From contig NZ_RHFG01000003.1 of NCBI RefSeq assembly GCF_004745485.1, forward strand, positions 1 to 64,000: a stretch of DNA of 64,000 nt. The letters are read 5' to 3'. A program made the position numbers and the translations under genes. Shown here piece after piece: positions 17,588 through 27,343 of this stretch. A model generated the notes under the pieces. The model worked only from the letters and a program-made list of their open reading frames with translations, did no database searches and was not told the DNA's origin. The stretch is from Brevibacterium sp. S22 (lineage in GTDB: Bacteria; Actinomycetota; Actinomycetes; Actinomycetales; Brevibacteriaceae). Numbering within the stretch: position 1 is the stretch's first letter; every line of letters starts with the position of its first letter.

Positions 17588-19063
17588 TCAGGCCTTCGCC
17601 TTCGCGATTTCGATGAGGGTGCGCACCGCTGCTCCGGTCGCGGCCTTCGGTGTGTAGCCGAACGGTGCGGACCCGTTGAAACTGGGCCCGGCGATATCGA
17701 TATGCGCCCAGTTCGCATCCTCGTCGACGAACTCACGCAGGAACGCGGCTGCGGCGAGCATGCCGCCGGGGCGCGGTCCGGAGTTCGTCAGATCGGCGGC
17801 AGTGGAGTCGAACCCGGAGAGCATCTCTTCGGGAATCGGCATCGCCCACATCTCCTCACCGGCCACGGACGCCGACGCGATGACCTCAGCCCGTGCTGCC
17901 TCGGAGCCCATGACACCGGAGGTGCGTTCACCGAGTGCGACGACCTGTGCACCGGTGAGAGTGGCCACATCGATGATCAGATCCGGGTTCTCCGCACCGG
18001 CGTCGGTGAGGGCATCGGCGAGGACCAGTCGTCCTTCGGCATCGGTGTTCGTGACTTCGACGGTCTTGCCGCTGCGCATCTTCAACACATCGCTGGGACG
18101 CTGCGCGGAAGATCCGGGCATGTTCTCAGCCATCGGCAGCCACGCGGTGACGCGGACCGGCAGCTTGAGGTCGGCGATGCCGAAGAGCGCCTGTACGACC
18201 GCTGCGGACCCGGCCATATCGGACTTCATGTCCTCCATGCTCTTCGCCGGCTTGAGCGAGATCCCGCCTGAGTCGAAGGTGATGCCCTTGCCGACGAAAC
18301 TGAGATGGCGGTCGGCACCGCGTGGTGCGTATTCGACCTTGACCAGACGCGGCCCGCGAGTCGAACCCTGCCCGACGCCGATGATTCCGCCGTAGCCGCC
18401 GGCCTTGAGCTCCTTCTCACCGAGGACGGTGACCTTGAGCTTGCGGTCCTTGGCCTGATCCTTGACGATCTCCGCATAGGACTCCGGGTAGAGATCCAGC
18501 GGGGGTGTGTTGACGAGGTCGCGCGCTCGGTTCGTCGCGGCGGCGATGACCTCACCCGCGTCATGGGCGGTGGCGAAGGTTTTGCCCTTGGGACCGATGA
18601 CCGTGATCTCACCCGGGGTCTTGCCTTCGCTGCGGTAGTCGAGGAACCGGTAGGTTCCGAGTCCGGCGCCGACGGTGACGGCTTCGACCTCGGCCGGCGT
18701 CGCAGCCGGCAGTGCCAGAGCGATCGAGTCGGCGCCGTCCAGGGCCCGCAGAGCCGAACCTGCGCCTCGACGCAGCGCTTCGGCCGTCGCGGCGACATCG
18801 GAGTCGTCGGGGTCGAAGTCGCCGAGGCCCACCAGCAGAACGGAGTCGGCGGTGAGGCCCTTCGGAGCGGGAACTCGAGCGGTGGATCCGGCCTTGCCGC
18901 TGAACCCGATGGCCGCGGCCGCCTCGTCGAGGGCGGTCCGTGCCGCCTTCGCGCCTGCGAGCCCGAGGACCTTCGAGTCCGCTGCCGCCAGTACCAGCAC
19001 GGAGGCGGTGGCCTTCACCGGTGAGGTCGTGGAGTAGCTGCTGAGGGTGGATGCACCAGCCAT
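17588..19063 (-). CDS. pepA: Leucyl aminopeptidase (M17)
   Basis: Two-metal cytosolic aminopeptidase that trims N-terminal residues; actinobacterial PepA also processes Cys-Gly adducts. The 491 residues hold the M17 metal and catalytic residues in GKGITFDSGGISLKP, MKSDMAGSAAV and the signature NTDAEGRLVLADAL, ending in NWAHIDIAGP. ATG at 19063 with GAAAGGGAACTC upstream. It is 153 bp before lpdA on the same strand, in the same relative place as pepB near dlaT in M. tuberculosis. Confidence 0.95.
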   Translation of the reverse strand: MAGASTLSSYSTTSPVKATASVLVLAAADSKVLGLAGAKAARTALDEAAAAIGFSGKAGSTARVPAPKGLTADSVLLVGLGDFDPDDSDVAATAEALRRGAGSALRALDGADSIALALPAATPAEVEAVTVGAGLGTYRFLDYRSEGKTPGEITVIGPKGKTFATAHDAGEVIAAATNRARDLVNTPPLDLYPESYAEIVKDQAKDRKLKVTVLGEKELKAGGYGGIIGVGQGSTRGPRLVKVEYAPRGADRHLSFVGKGITFDSGGISLKPAKSMEDMKSDMAGSAAVVQALFGIADLKLPVRVTAWLPMAENMPGSSAQRPSDVLKMRSGKTVEVTNTDAEGRLVLADALTDAGAENPDLIIDVATLTGAQVVALGERTSGVMGSEAARAEVIASASVAGEEMWAMPIPEEMLSGFDSTAADLTNSGPRPGGMLAAAAFLREFVDEDANWAHIDIAGPSFNGSAPFGYTPKAATGAAVRTLIEIAKAKA

Positions 19064-19172
19064 GAGTTCCCTTTCAGTCGTCTTTGAACGTTGATTCGAT
19101 CCTAATGCCTAATCCGCGCAGTTGCTGAAGCGGTGACGGAGGCGCCTGCTCAAGCGCTGAGGAACTCTGACA

Positions 19173-19178
19173 TATTCT
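19173..19178 (+). promoter_or_regulatory. -10 element for leaderless pyrD
   Basis: TATTCT lies 6 nt before the GTG at 19185, with no Shine-Dalgarno in between. This suggests a leaderless transcript. Confidence 0.5.
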
Positions 19179-19184
19179 GGGTGC

Positions 19185-20291
19185 GTGTACTCATTGATCT
19201 TCAGACTCCTCTTCGTTCCGATGGATGCCGAACGGGCCCATCACCTCTCCTTCTCCGCCCTGCGTCTCCTCGACTCCGTGCCTCTGCTCGGGCGTCTGCT
19301 CCGCTCCGTCTGCGCCCGCGGCACCGTCCGCCCCGCTGAAGTGATGGGTCTGCCCTTCGCCAATCGCGTCGGGCTGGCCGCAGGGTTCGACAAGAACGGC
19401 GTCGGAGTCCGTGCCCTGTCTTCGCTGGGCTTCGGTCATATCGAGGTCGGAACGATCACGGCTCATGCTCAGCCAGGCAATGACCGCCCGCGGCTGTTCC
19501 GTCTGCGAGAGAGTCTCGCCCTGCTCAATCGCATGGGGTTCAACAACGACGGAGCGCGACAGGCGTCGTTCAACATCACCGCCGAACGCAGGAAGATCGA
19601 TGCCCTCCCGCAGAGTCTGCGCCCCATCGTGGGCATCAACATCGGCAAGACGAAGATCGTCGAGGCGACCGATGCGGTGGCCGACTATGCAGCCTCGACC
19701 CGGGCGCTGGCTCCGCTGGCCGATTACCTCGTCATCAATGTCAGCTCACCGAACACACCTGGTCTGCGGGATCTTCAGTCCGTGGGCAGCCTGGAGCCGA
19801 TCATCACCGCAGTCCGTGACACCGCCGCCGAGGTGGTGGAGGTTCCGCGGTCGACGTTGGGGCACGTGCCTCTGCTGGTCAAGATCGCCCCGGACCTGGC
19901 CGACGAGGATGTCGCCGAGATCTGCGACCTCGCACTGCGCACCGGAGTCGACGGGCTCATCACGACGAATACGACGATCGACCGCGGCGTACTGTCCGGC
20001 ACCGACGCAGAATTCGCAGAGGGCCAAGCCGGCGGGATCTCGGGTCGTCCCTTGGCCGCGCGCTCCTTGGATGTGCTCCGTTTGGTCAAGGCTGAAGTGG
20101 GCGACCGTCTGACGGTCATCTCCGTCGGGGGAGTCGCCGACGCGAACGACGCCCGGGCACGAGTGGCCGCGGGCGCCGATCTGGTTCAGGTCTACTCGGA
20201 GATGATCTACTCCGGACCGTTCTTCCCCGGCCGCATCGTCCGCGGCCTCGAGTCCAGCCGTCTGCTCACTCGGGGTACTGGCGACGCTTGA
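19185..20291 (+). CDS. pyrD: Dihydroorotate dehydrogenase (quinone), class 2
   Basis: FMN enzyme of pyrimidine synthesis, oxidising dihydroorotate to orotate with menaquinone at the membrane. The 368 residues start with the amphipathic membrane-binding helix typical of class 2. They continue with GLAAGFDKNG, RMGFNNDGA, INVSSPNTPGLRDLQ (catalytic Ser) and SVGGVADANDARARVAAGADL. GTG start 19185 fits a leaderless transcript. The last 26 bp overlap the convergent DUF3043 gene. Confidence 0.95.
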   Translation: MYSLIFRLLFVPMDAERAHHLSFSALRLLDSVPLLGRLLRSVCARGTVRPAEVMGLPFANRVGLAAGFDKNGVGVRALSSLGFGHIEVGTITAHAQPGNDRPRLFRLRESLALLNRMGFNNDGARQASFNITAERRKIDALPQSLRPIVGINIGKTKIVEATDAVADYAASTRALAPLADYLVINVSSPNTPGLRDLQSVGSLEPIITAVRDTAAEVVEVPRSTLGHVPLLVKIAPDLADEDVAEICDLALRTGVDGLITTNTTIDRGVLSGTDAEFAEGQAGGISGRPLAARSLDVLRLVKAEVGDRLTVISVGGVADANDARARVAAGADLVQVYSEMIYSGPFFPGRIVRGLESSRLLTRGTGDA

Positions 20292-20877
20292 CCTGAGGTT
20301 TGGGCATGCGCAGCGGACGCAGCTGGATGCTGCGCATCACCGCATAGAAGGTGATTCCCCGTTCGACCTCGCCGAACTTGGCCCGCAGCCGGTTCTTCAG
20401 GATGTAGCTGAGCACGAAGCCATCGAGGATGATCAGTGCGATGAGGCCCCAGACCGCGTAGGTGAAGTACTGCTGGATCTGGACCGGCTGCGTGAACGCG
20501 ATGACGAGGATGAGGATCGCGGCGGGAATGAAGATCTCGCCGATCGAGAAGCGGGCATCGATGTAATCGCGGATATACCGGCGCTGCGGTCCCTTGTCAC
20601 GACGAGTCAGGTACCTCTCCTCGCCGTTCATCATGCCGATGCGCGCACGATCACGCTCCTGCCGCTGCTGTTCCTTGGCCTTCTTATTCGCAACTCTGCG
20701 ATCCTTGTTCACCAAAGGCTGACGGCGCGCAGACTCCTGTTGACTGCGCCTGGGCGTGGGCCGTCCCTTCTTCGCCTCCGCGTCTCGACGGGCGTCGGCT
20801 TCTGCGGAGAGGTCATCATGGACTGGCTGAGAGGCGGAGGTTTCGTCTTCCCCGCGAGATTTTTTGCTTCCGAACAC
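20266..20877 (-). CDS. DUF3043 family membrane protein
   Basis: A 203-residue protein of unknown function, conserved in actinobacteria (Rv2206 type). The N-terminal 95 residues are charged and Lys/Arg/Gln-rich. Then comes MNGEERYLTRRDKGPQRRYIRDYIDARFSIGE (given here only as its landmarks ERYLTRRDKGP and RDYIDARFS) before two membrane helices at about 115-135 and 143-163, and a basic tail. GTG start at 20877 follows TAGTAT by 7 nt, so it is probably leaderless. It is divergent from the dipeptidase and overlaps the 3' end of pyrD. Confidence 0.85.
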   Translation of the reverse strand: MFGSKKSRGEDETSASQPVHDDLSAEADARRDAEAKKGRPTPRRSQQESARRQPLVNKDRRVANKKAKEQQRQERDRARIGMMNGEERYLTRRDKGPQRRYIRDYIDARFSIGEIFIPAAILILVIAFTQPVQIQQYFTYAVWGLIALIILDGFVLSYILKNRLRAKFGEVERGITFYAVMRSIQLRPLRMPKPQVKRRQYPE

Positions 20878-20884
20878 GAGATGA

Positions 20885-20890
20885 ATACTA
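20885..20890 (-). promoter_or_regulatory. -10 element for leaderless DUF3043 gene
   Basis: On the minus strand TAGTAT lies 7 nt before the GTG at 20877. The divergent dipeptidase starts at 20901, so the two promoters must overlap within a few bases. Confidence 0.5.
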
Positions 20891-20900
20891 CCTTTGGAGA

Positions 20901-22277
20901 ATGAGCGAATCGACTTCAGCACTTGACAGTGCACAATTGCATGCCGAACTTGACACCATCTTCGACGAGGTGCTGCGCGACCTCAGCGACCTCGTAGCCA
21001 TCCCATCCGTCGCATGGCCCAGCTTCGACGCCGCGAATGTCACGGCCAGCGCCGAGGCGGTCGCAGGCTTGGCACGCGACCTCGGCCTCGACGTCGACAT
21101 CCTCAGCGCCGACCAGACCGACGGAACCCCGGGCTACCCGGCCGTCGTCGCGTCCGTCCCGGCCCCTGCAGATGCGCCGACCGTGCTTCTCTATGCCCAT
21201 CACGATGTCCAGCCGCCCGGACGCGAAGAGGATTGGGACACCGAACCCTTTGTCGCCACCCGTAAGGGCGATCGCCTGTTCGGCCGCGGGGCCGCCGATG
21301 ACAAGGCGGGCATCATGGTCCACCTCACGGCTCTGCGGCTGCTGGCCGACCGCCTCGGTGTGGGTGTGACTCTCTTCTTCGAAGGTGAGGAAGAAGCCGG
21401 CAGCCCGAGTTTCCGCAACTTCCTCGAAACGTACCGGGACCGTCTGCGCGCAGACGTCATCGTCGTCGCTGACTCCGGCAACTGGGCCGCTGGGACCCCC
21501 GCGCTGACGACGAGCCTGCGCGGAATGTGCGCTGTCGAATTCGAAGTCTCCACACTCGACCATGCCGTGCATTCGGGAATGTACGGGGGAGTGGCACCGG
21601 ATGCGATGCTCGCGATGACGAAGCTGCTGGCCACTCTCCATGACGAGACGGGCTCAGTCGCCGTCACGGGACTGCACGCGGACACCGAGTCGGATATCGA
21701 CTACGACGAAGAGACTCTGCGAACTGACTCCGGCGTACTCCCGGACACCGAGCTCATCGGCACCGGGACCCTGGCCTCCCGGCTGTGGACGCAGCCGTCG
21801 ATCACCGTCATCGGCCTCGACATCCCCGATGTGGCGGTGTCGTCGAACACTCTCCAGTCCTCCCTGAGGGCCAAACTCTCGATCCGCCTCGCGCCAGGGG
21901 ACACACCCGCCTCTGCGATCGCGGCCGTCGAAGAGCATCTGCGGGCACATCTGCCCTTCGGCGCGCAGCTGAGCATCGGTGAGACCGAGGGCGGCAGTCC
22001 CTGGCAGGCCGAAGAGGCCGATCCCGTGGTCCGCGCCGCCCGCCAGGCACTCACCGATGCCTGGGGCACGGAGTCGGTGACGATGGGCATCGGCGGGTCG
22101 ATCCCCTTCATCGCCGATCTGCTCGAGATCTTCCCCGGCGCGTCGATCCTCGTCACGGGTGTCGAAGACCCGGACGCCAGAGCCCACAGCCCCAACGAAT
22201 CTCTCTACCTGCCCGATTTCAGGGCCGCGATCGTCGCCGAGGCTCTGCTTCTGCAGCGTCTCGCCGACAATGGATGA
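20901..22277 (+). CDS. M20 family dipeptidase
   Basis: Zinc dipeptidase/hydrolase of the M20 family, 458 residues, cytosolic. Metal and catalytic residues: YAHHDVQPPG (His and Asp), GRGAADDKAG (bridging Asp), EGEEEAGSP (catalytic Glu and metal Glu), VVADSGNW and the C-terminal ARAHSPNESL with its His. A dimerisation lid lies between about residues 215 and 330. TTTGGAGA precedes the ATG at 20901. Substrate cannot be read from sequence; relatives act on beta-Ala- or Cys-Gly-type dipeptides. Confidence 0.88.
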   Translation: MSESTSALDSAQLHAELDTIFDEVLRDLSDLVAIPSVAWPSFDAANVTASAEAVAGLARDLGLDVDILSADQTDGTPGYPAVVASVPAPADAPTVLLYAHHDVQPPGREEDWDTEPFVATRKGDRLFGRGAADDKAGIMVHLTALRLLADRLGVGVTLFFEGEEEAGSPSFRNFLETYRDRLRADVIVVADSGNWAAGTPALTTSLRGMCAVEFEVSTLDHAVHSGMYGGVAPDAMLAMTKLLATLHDETGSVAVTGLHADTESDIDYDEETLRTDSGVLPDTELIGTGTLASRLWTQPSITVIGLDIPDVAVSSNTLQSSLRAKLSIRLAPGDTPASAIAAVEEHLRAHLPFGAQLSIGETEGGSPWQAEEADPVVRAARQALTDAWGTESVTMGIGGSIPFIADLLEIFPGASILVTGVEDPDARAHSPNESLYLPDFRAAIVAEALLLQRLADNG

Positions 22278-22356
22278 CACGACCAGGGAATAGCTTTCAG
22301 GGCATCGGCGTTGTGCCCGGTGTAGCCTGGGGACAGGAACGCGAAAAGGAGTAACC

Positions 22357-22710
22357 ATGACTGTGACCGAAAAAGCCGAAGCCACCCACGAGGTGGAGCT
22401 GTCGTCGACCGCTGCCGACAAGGTCCGCAGCCTGCTGGAACAGGAAGGTCGTGACGACCTGCGCCTGCGCGTGGCTGTCCAGCCCGGCGGATGCTCCGGA
22501 CTGATCTATCAGCTCTACTTTGATGAGCGCTTCCTCGACGGAGACGCTGTGCGTGACTTCGACGGCGTCGAGGTCATCGTCGACCGAATGAGCGTTCCCT
22601 ACCTCAGCGGTTCGACCATCGACTTCTCCGACACCATCGAGAAGCAGGGCTTCACCATCGACAACCCCAACGCCGGCGGATCCTGCGCCTGCGGAGACTC
22701 GTTCCACTGA
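22357..22710 (+). CDS. erpA: Iron-sulfur cluster insertion protein, HesB/IscA type
   Basis: A-type carrier that passes Fe-S clusters to apo-proteins. The 117-residue protein has the three invariant cysteines: Cys46 in QPGGCSGL and Cys110/Cys112 in CACGD. KEGGAGTAACC ribosome-binding region reads AAAAGGAG before the ATG at 22357. Likely clients encoded nearby are LipA and the Rieske protein (inference). Followed 29 bp later by aat. Confidence 0.93.
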   Translation: MTVTEKAEATHEVELSSTAADKVRSLLEQEGRDDLRLRVAVQPGGCSGLIYQLYFDERFLDGDAVRDFDGVEVIVDRMSVPYLSGSTIDFSDTIEKQGFTIDNPNAGGSCACGDSFH

Positions 22711-22739
22711 TCAGCTGCGGCTGAGGAGGAACCCTTCTC

Positions 22740-23417
22740 ATGGACCTGGAAGATCTGCGTGCCGTGTCGTACTCGGCCACGCAGGCCCAGGTCCTTTTGT
22801 CGTATCGGGCCGGACTCTTTCCGATGGGAGTCGGGCACGGCGGCTCCGGCCGAATGGGGTGGTGGGCGCCACGGCGCCGCGGAGTCCTGTTTCCAGGCGA
22901 CCTGCGCGTGACGAAGAGCCTGCGCAAGTCGATGAAGCACTTCACCTTCACCACTGACCGTGCCTTCATGCATGTCATGCGCTCCTGTGCCGACCCGCGC
23001 AGGACAGGCAGCTGGATCACCGAAGAGATGATCGAGCTCTACCTCGGCCTCCACGAAGACGGGTGGGCTCATTCGGTGGAGGTCTGGAGCGACGATGAGC
23101 TCGTCGGCGGACTCTATGGGGTGGCGATCGGCTCATTCTTCGCCGGCGAATCGATGTTCCACACTCAGCGGGACGCATCGAAAGCGGCGCTGGCCCACCT
23201 CGTCGGACTCTTCGACGCCGTCGACGTCGGCAGCGGAACAGGCCCTGCCGCCTCGGGAGATGAGGACGCGGAGCCGGGGGACTGGCTCATCGACACGCAG
23301 TGGCAGACATCACATCTCGCGACCCTCGGCGTGTCGGAGATCAGCGGACTGGAGTACTCCGCGCACCTAGATTCCGCGCTCAGGGGCCACGTCTGTCAGG
23401 ATATTCTCAACAAATGA
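22740..23417 (+). CDS. aat: Leucyl/phenylalanyl-tRNA--protein transferase
   Basis: Attaches Leu or Phe from tRNA to proteins with N-terminal Lys/Arg, marking them for ClpS/ClpAP-type degradation. The 225 residues contain YRAGLFPMG, the GWWAPRRRGVLFP motif, GSWITEEMIELYLGLHEDGWAHSVE (landmarks SWITEEM and GWAHSVEV), GGLYGVAIG and FAGESMF. An acidic insertion (about residues 162-178) before WLIDTQW is unusual. GAGGAACC lies upstream of the ATG. Probably co-transcribed with erpA. Confidence 0.93.
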   Translation: MDLEDLRAVSYSATQAQVLLSYRAGLFPMGVGHGGSGRMGWWAPRRRGVLFPGDLRVTKSLRKSMKHFTFTTDRAFMHVMRSCADPRRTGSWITEEMIELYLGLHEDGWAHSVEVWSDDELVGGLYGVAIGSFFAGESMFHTQRDASKAALAHLVGLFDAVDVGSGTGPAASGDEDAEPGDWLIDTQWQTSHLATLGVSEISGLEYSAHLDSALRGHVCQDILNK

Positions 23418-23435
23418 ACATCTGCAGGTGAATTT

Positions 23436-23454
23436 CTACCGCTTGTAGCGGTAG
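23436..23454. promoter_or_regulatory. Perfect 8-bp dyad between aat and ctaC
   Basis: CTACCGCT-TGT-AGCGGTAG followed by TCTTGT. It lies 18 bp after the aat stop and 74 bp before ctaC. It could terminate aat or be an operator for the oxidase operon. Confidence 0.45.
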
Positions 23455-23527
23455 TCTTGTGGGTGACAGAGTAAGTACACGTCTCTCGGCCTGACCTGGA
23501 GACGCAGAACGTTGTGAAAGGCTGCAC

Positions 23528-24400
23528 GTGGATTCTCCGAATCAGTCAGGACCGCAGCGGTCCTGGGCGAAGCGGCTCGGCATTCTGAGCGCCGTGTTGA
23601 TACCGGCGCTGCTATCGGGTTGCACTAAAGAGCAGATCGCCACAGGATTTTTTCCCGTCGAATCTCAAGGCGCGACGAGCCACACTGATGCCTATACAGC
23701 GCTGTGGAACGGCGGGTGGATCGCACTCCTCATCGTGGGCCTCATCGTGTGGGGTCTCATCCTGTGGGCCATGGTCGCCTACCGACGCCGCAAGAACGAT
23801 CGCGGACTGCCGGTGCAGATGCGCTACAGCATGCCGATCGAAATCCTCTTCACCGTGACTCCGGTCGTCCTCGTCCTCGGATTCTTCTTCCAGAACGTCC
23901 AGGTCATGGAGCAGACGACGGATGACACGACCCCCGGCGAGCAGGTCATCGAGGTCGCTGCCAAGCAGTGGGCCTGGGACTTCAACTACGAGACCGAGAA
24001 CGTCTACTACGCCGGCACTCAGGTCGAGCTCGACGGCACCGAGGCTCCGGAGGAGTCCGCTCCCGTGCTCTATCTCCCCGTCGACACCGATCTGGAGATC
24101 CGGCTGCACGCCCGCGATGTCCTCCACTCCTTCTGGGTCCCCGCCTTCCTCGAGAAGCGCGATATGATCCCCGGTCACGATCAGAGCCTGCATCTGCGTG
24201 CTGAGAAGGAAGGCGAGTACGTCGGCAAGTGTGCCGAGCTGTGCGGCGAGTACCACTCGGAGATGCTTTTCAACGTCAAGGTCGTGTCCAAGGAAGAATT
24301 CGCCGAATACACGCAGTCGCTTGCCGATCAGGGCAACACAGGCCAGCTGGGACCGGAGTACGATCGCAACTGGTACCCGAAAGAAGGTGCTGAGAAATGA
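23528..24400 (+). CDS. ctaC: Cytochrome c oxidase subunit II
   Basis: CuA-bearing subunit that receives electrons from the bcc complex, 290 residues. A lipoprotein signal ends at LLSGC (Cys32). Two membrane helices lie near 57-82 and 98-117. The periplasmic cupredoxin domain has HSFWVPAF and [12 protein letters not shown] supplying the CuA ligands. GTG start at 23528, GAAAGG 6 nt upstream. It overlaps ctaD by 4 bp (ATGA). Confidence 0.97.
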   Translation: MDSPNQSGPQRSWAKRLGILSAVLIPALLSGCTKEQIATGFFPVESQGATSHTDAYTALWNGGWIALLIVGLIVWGLILWAMVAYRRRKNDRGLPVQMRYSMPIEILFTVTPVVLVLGFFFQNVQVMEQTTDDTTPGEQVIEVAAKQWAWDFNYETENVYYAGTQVELDGTEAPEESAPVLYLPVDTDLEIRLHARDVLHSFWVPAFLEKRDMIPGHDQSLHLRAEKEGEYVGKCAELCGEYHSEMLFNVKVVSKEEFAEYTQSLADQGNTGQLGPEYDRNWYPKEGAEK

Positions 24401-26091
24401 CCGCCACGATGGATCAGGCGGCTCTTGATGCTCCGGTAGTTCCACGGAGCAAGGGCAAGATCATCGTCGACTGGATCACGTCGACGGATCACAAGACGAT
24501 CGGGTACATGTACCTCATCGGTTCGTTCTTCTTCTTCTGCGTCGGCGGTGTGATGGCGCTCATCATCCGCCTCGAGCTCTTCGAGCCCGGAATGCAGATC
24601 GTAGAGACCAAGGAACAGTACAACCAGCTGTTCACCATGCACGGCACATTGATGCTGCTGATGTTCGCCACTCCGCTGTTCGCCGGCTTCGCCAACGTCA
24701 TCATGCCCTTGCAGATCGGTGCTCCGGATGTCGCGTTCCCACGACTGAATGCCTTCGCCTTCTGGATGTATCTCTTCGGCAGCCTTGTGGCCATCTCCGG
24801 ATTCCTCACTCCACAGGGTGCGGCATCATTCGGTTGGACGGCCTATGCACCGTTGAGCAATACGACGTTCACACCGGGTGCCGGTGGTAACTTGTGGGTC
24901 CTCGGACTCGGTCTGCAGGGCTTCGGCACCATCCTCGGTTCCGTCAACTTCATCACCACAGTGATCACGATGCGTGCGCCGGGCATGACCATGTTCCGTA
25001 TGCCGATCTTCACGTGGAACGTCCTCGTCACCGGCATCCTCGTGCTCATGGCCTTCCAGCCGCTGGCCGCCTCGCTGCTGGTCCTCGGTTCCGACCGCAT
25101 CCTCGGTTCCCATGTATTCAGTCCGGGCAACGGCGGACCGATACTCTGGCAGCACTTATTCTGGTTCTTCGGACATCCGGAGGTCTATGTCATCGCATTG
25201 CCGTTCTTCGGAATCGTCACAGAGATCTTCCCGGTATTCAGCCGCAAGCCCGTCTTCGGCTACAAGGAACTCGTCTTCGCAACAGTCGCGATTGCTGCTC
25301 TGTCGGTGACCGTGTGGGCACACCACATGTACGTCACGGGCGTTGTCGCCCTGCCGTTCTTCGCGTTCATGACGATGCTCATCGCGATTCCGACAGGTGT
25401 GAAGTTCTTCAACTGGATCGGCACGATGTGGAGAGGCTCGATTACGTTCGAGACGCCCATCGTGTGGTCGATCGGCTTCCTCGCAACGTTCCTCTTCGGT
25501 GGTCTCACCGGTGTCATCCTGGCCAGCCCCGCACTCGACCAGCAGGTGTCCGACACCTACTTCGTCGTCGCCCACTTCCACTACGTGGTCTTCGGCACAG
25601 TCGTCTTCGCAATGTTCGCCGGATTCTACTTCTGGTGGCCGAAGTGGACGGGCAAGATGCTCAACGAGAAGCTCGGACACATCCACTTCTGGATGCTGTT
25701 CATCGGCTTCCACGGAACCTTCCTCGTCCAGCACTGGCTGGGAGTCGACGGAATGCCGCGTCGTTACGCCGACTACCTGCCTCAGGACGGCTTCACCTGG
25801 ATGAACCAGGTCTCGACGGTCGGTTCGCTGCTGCTGGGTCTGTCCATGGTTCCGTTCTTCTGGAACGTGTGGATCACACACCGCAACGCACCCAAGGTCA
25901 CGGTCGACGATCCGTGGGGCTACGGAGGGTCGCTCGAATGGGCCACTTCATGCCCGCCCCCGCGTCACAACTTCACCTCGCTGCCGCGGATCCGTTCCGA
26001 GCGTCCTGCCTTCGACCTCAACCATCCTGAGCTGCTCGAATACGCAGGTCATTCCAATGAAGAACAGCTGACAGGAGGAGCCGTCAAATGA
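24397..26091 (+). CDS. ctaD: Cytochrome c oxidase subunit I
   Basis: Catalytic heme a/a3-CuB subunit of the aa3 oxidase, 564 residues with about 12 membrane helices. Landmarks: [10 protein letters not shown] (low-spin heme His), [14 protein letters not shown] (CuB His and cross-linked Tyr), WAHHMYV (CuB His pair) and [12 protein letters not shown] (heme a3 and a His ligands). Overlaps ctaC and ctaF by ATGA at both ends, so translation is coupled. Confidence 0.98.
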   Translation: MTATMDQAALDAPVVPRSKGKIIVDWITSTDHKTIGYMYLIGSFFFFCVGGVMALIIRLELFEPGMQIVETKEQYNQLFTMHGTLMLLMFATPLFAGFANVIMPLQIGAPDVAFPRLNAFAFWMYLFGSLVAISGFLTPQGAASFGWTAYAPLSNTTFTPGAGGNLWVLGLGLQGFGTILGSVNFITTVITMRAPGMTMFRMPIFTWNVLVTGILVLMAFQPLAASLLVLGSDRILGSHVFSPGNGGPILWQHLFWFFGHPEVYVIALPFFGIVTEIFPVFSRKPVFGYKELVFATVAIAALSVTVWAHHMYVTGVVALPFFAFMTMLIAIPTGVKFFNWIGTMWRGSITFETPIVWSIGFLATFLFGGLTGVILASPALDQQVSDTYFVVAHFHYVVFGTVVFAMFAGFYFWWPKWTGKMLNEKLGHIHFWMLFIGFHGTFLVQHWLGVDGMPRRYADYLPQDGFTWMNQVSTVGSLLLGLSMVPFFWNVWITHRNAPKVTVDDPWGYGGSLEWATSCPPPRHNFTSLPRIRSERPAFDLNHPELLEYAGHSNEEQLTGGAVK

Positions 26092-26489
26092 GAGCTTCGA
26101 TCTTCGTCTTCATCTTCTCGGCCGTGTTCTTCGTGATCGTCGGCATCGTCTACGGCTTGTACACAGATTTCACGGAGATGGCCGGATTCCCTGCGCTGCT
26201 GCTGCTGGGCGGTATGTCCGGAATGATCGGCATCTACCTGTGGATGACGGACCGACGTGTCGGCCGTCAGCCGCAGGACAACGATGATGCTGAGATTTCC
26301 GATGCTGATGCCGACTACGGCATGTTCAGCCCGTGGAGTTGGTGGCCCATCACGTCTGCCGGTGCCGCCGCTGTCGCCTTCTACGGAATCGCGATGGGTT
26401 GGTGGATCTTCCCATTCGGTGTAGTGCTCGGAATCATCGCGCTCATCGGTCTCACCTACGAACACGATCGCGGCGACTTCGCTCACTGA
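26088..26489 (+). CDS. ctaF: Cytochrome c oxidase subunit IV (actinobacterial CtaF)
   Basis: A small 133-residue subunit with four hydrophobic segments (about 4-26, 34-52, 81-100, 103-122), typical of the actinobacterial aa3 oxidase. The motif FSPWSWWPI is characteristic. Starts by ATGA overlap with ctaD and ends before a strong hairpin. Confidence 0.93.
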   Translation: MRASIFVFIFSAVFFVIVGIVYGLYTDFTEMAGFPALLLLGGMSGMIGIYLWMTDRRVGRQPQDNDDAEISDADADYGMFSPWSWWPITSAGAAAVAFYGIAMGWWIFPFGVVLGIIALIGLTYEHDRGDFAH

Positions 26490-26508
26490 TCGCCGACGGT
26501 GTGGTAGC

Positions 26509-26547
26509 CACTGTGGCCCGGACTCGAAATGAGTCCGGGCCACAGTG
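26509..26547 (+). terminator. Hairpin ending ctaCDF
   Basis: A perfect 17-bp stem CACTGTGGCCCGGACTC with a GAAAT loop, 20 bp after the ctaF stop. Confidence 0.88.
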
Positions 26548-27340
26548 CTGTCTCAGCTGCACCACGATGGGCCTTCGCCGATGTCCACGCGCGCTCATTC
26601 ATTGAGAGCTGCATTCCAACACCCCATCATCGACGTTTCATCGGAAGGTGTCCGGCACGGCAGGATCCTTGCCTCAGATGTGAACCTCCGTGGAATTGCC
26701 TCTGCCCCAGAATCGGTGGACAGTCGCAGTGGAGGCAGCCGACGGGCTCGCGGACGTGGGTCCCCTTCTTCTGCTCCACGTGGGCGCCATTGATTCTGCT
26801 TGCTGCCCTTGGCCGGGGGAATGGGACCGAGTGAATGCTCCACTTGGCAAACACGCGTTCGTTGATGACTTCAGGCGCGTTGCCGGAATCGATGCCGAAG
26901 TTCGGGAAACGGAGGCCAAGCTGGGTCCGAGTGTGGAGTGGGGAAGGACTCTCAGTCAGGTCGTGCCCCTTCGACATGGCTCAGTCAACTCCAAGTAAGT
27001 CGGCCCTGATCGTCATTGGTGCCTTCCAGGTGTCTCCACTCCGATGCCGAAAGGTCTAGCGCACATTCTGACGCCATCGGGAAACCACCTGCTGCGCTCC
27101 AGTTCGCCGGCTGGGCATGTGTCAGCGGTCATGAGGACCAACCGGTCAAGATGACCAATCATGCCGAGTCTCGATCGCCTCAATGCTGGCTGGTCGTCGT
27201 GATGAGCCACAGAGAGTCTTCAGCGTGTCTATGGAGGTGCTCGGGTTCCCTGCGTCGGTCTTCCACGCACTCTGCGCGGCTTCCACTGGTCCGCGGGCCC
27301 TCTGATAGACGGCTAACGGTCTAAGAGGCAAATGGCACTC
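26548..27340. other. Non-coding or decayed accessory DNA between ctaF and the IS5 element
   Basis: About 790 bp with no frame that looks like a real protein. The open stretches on both strands (for example 26627-26977 minus and 26690-26998 plus) are low quality, lack ribosome sites and have no recognisable motif. Composition is slightly less GC-rich and less codon-like than the flanks. Just before the element an inverted repeat CTAAGAG (27321-27327) / CTCTTAG (27338-27344) is seen. Confidence 0.5.
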
Positions 27341-27343
27341 TTA

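Noticed and set aside
16052..18271. Long open frame (about 740 codons) antisense to lpdA and pepA
   Set aside because: High-GC codon bias keeps the antisense frame open. The opposite strand encodes well-conserved enzymes and this translation has no domain or ribosome site.
26627..26977. 116-codon minus-strand frame in the accessory gap
   Set aside because: No ribosome site, no motif, odd composition; probably chance.
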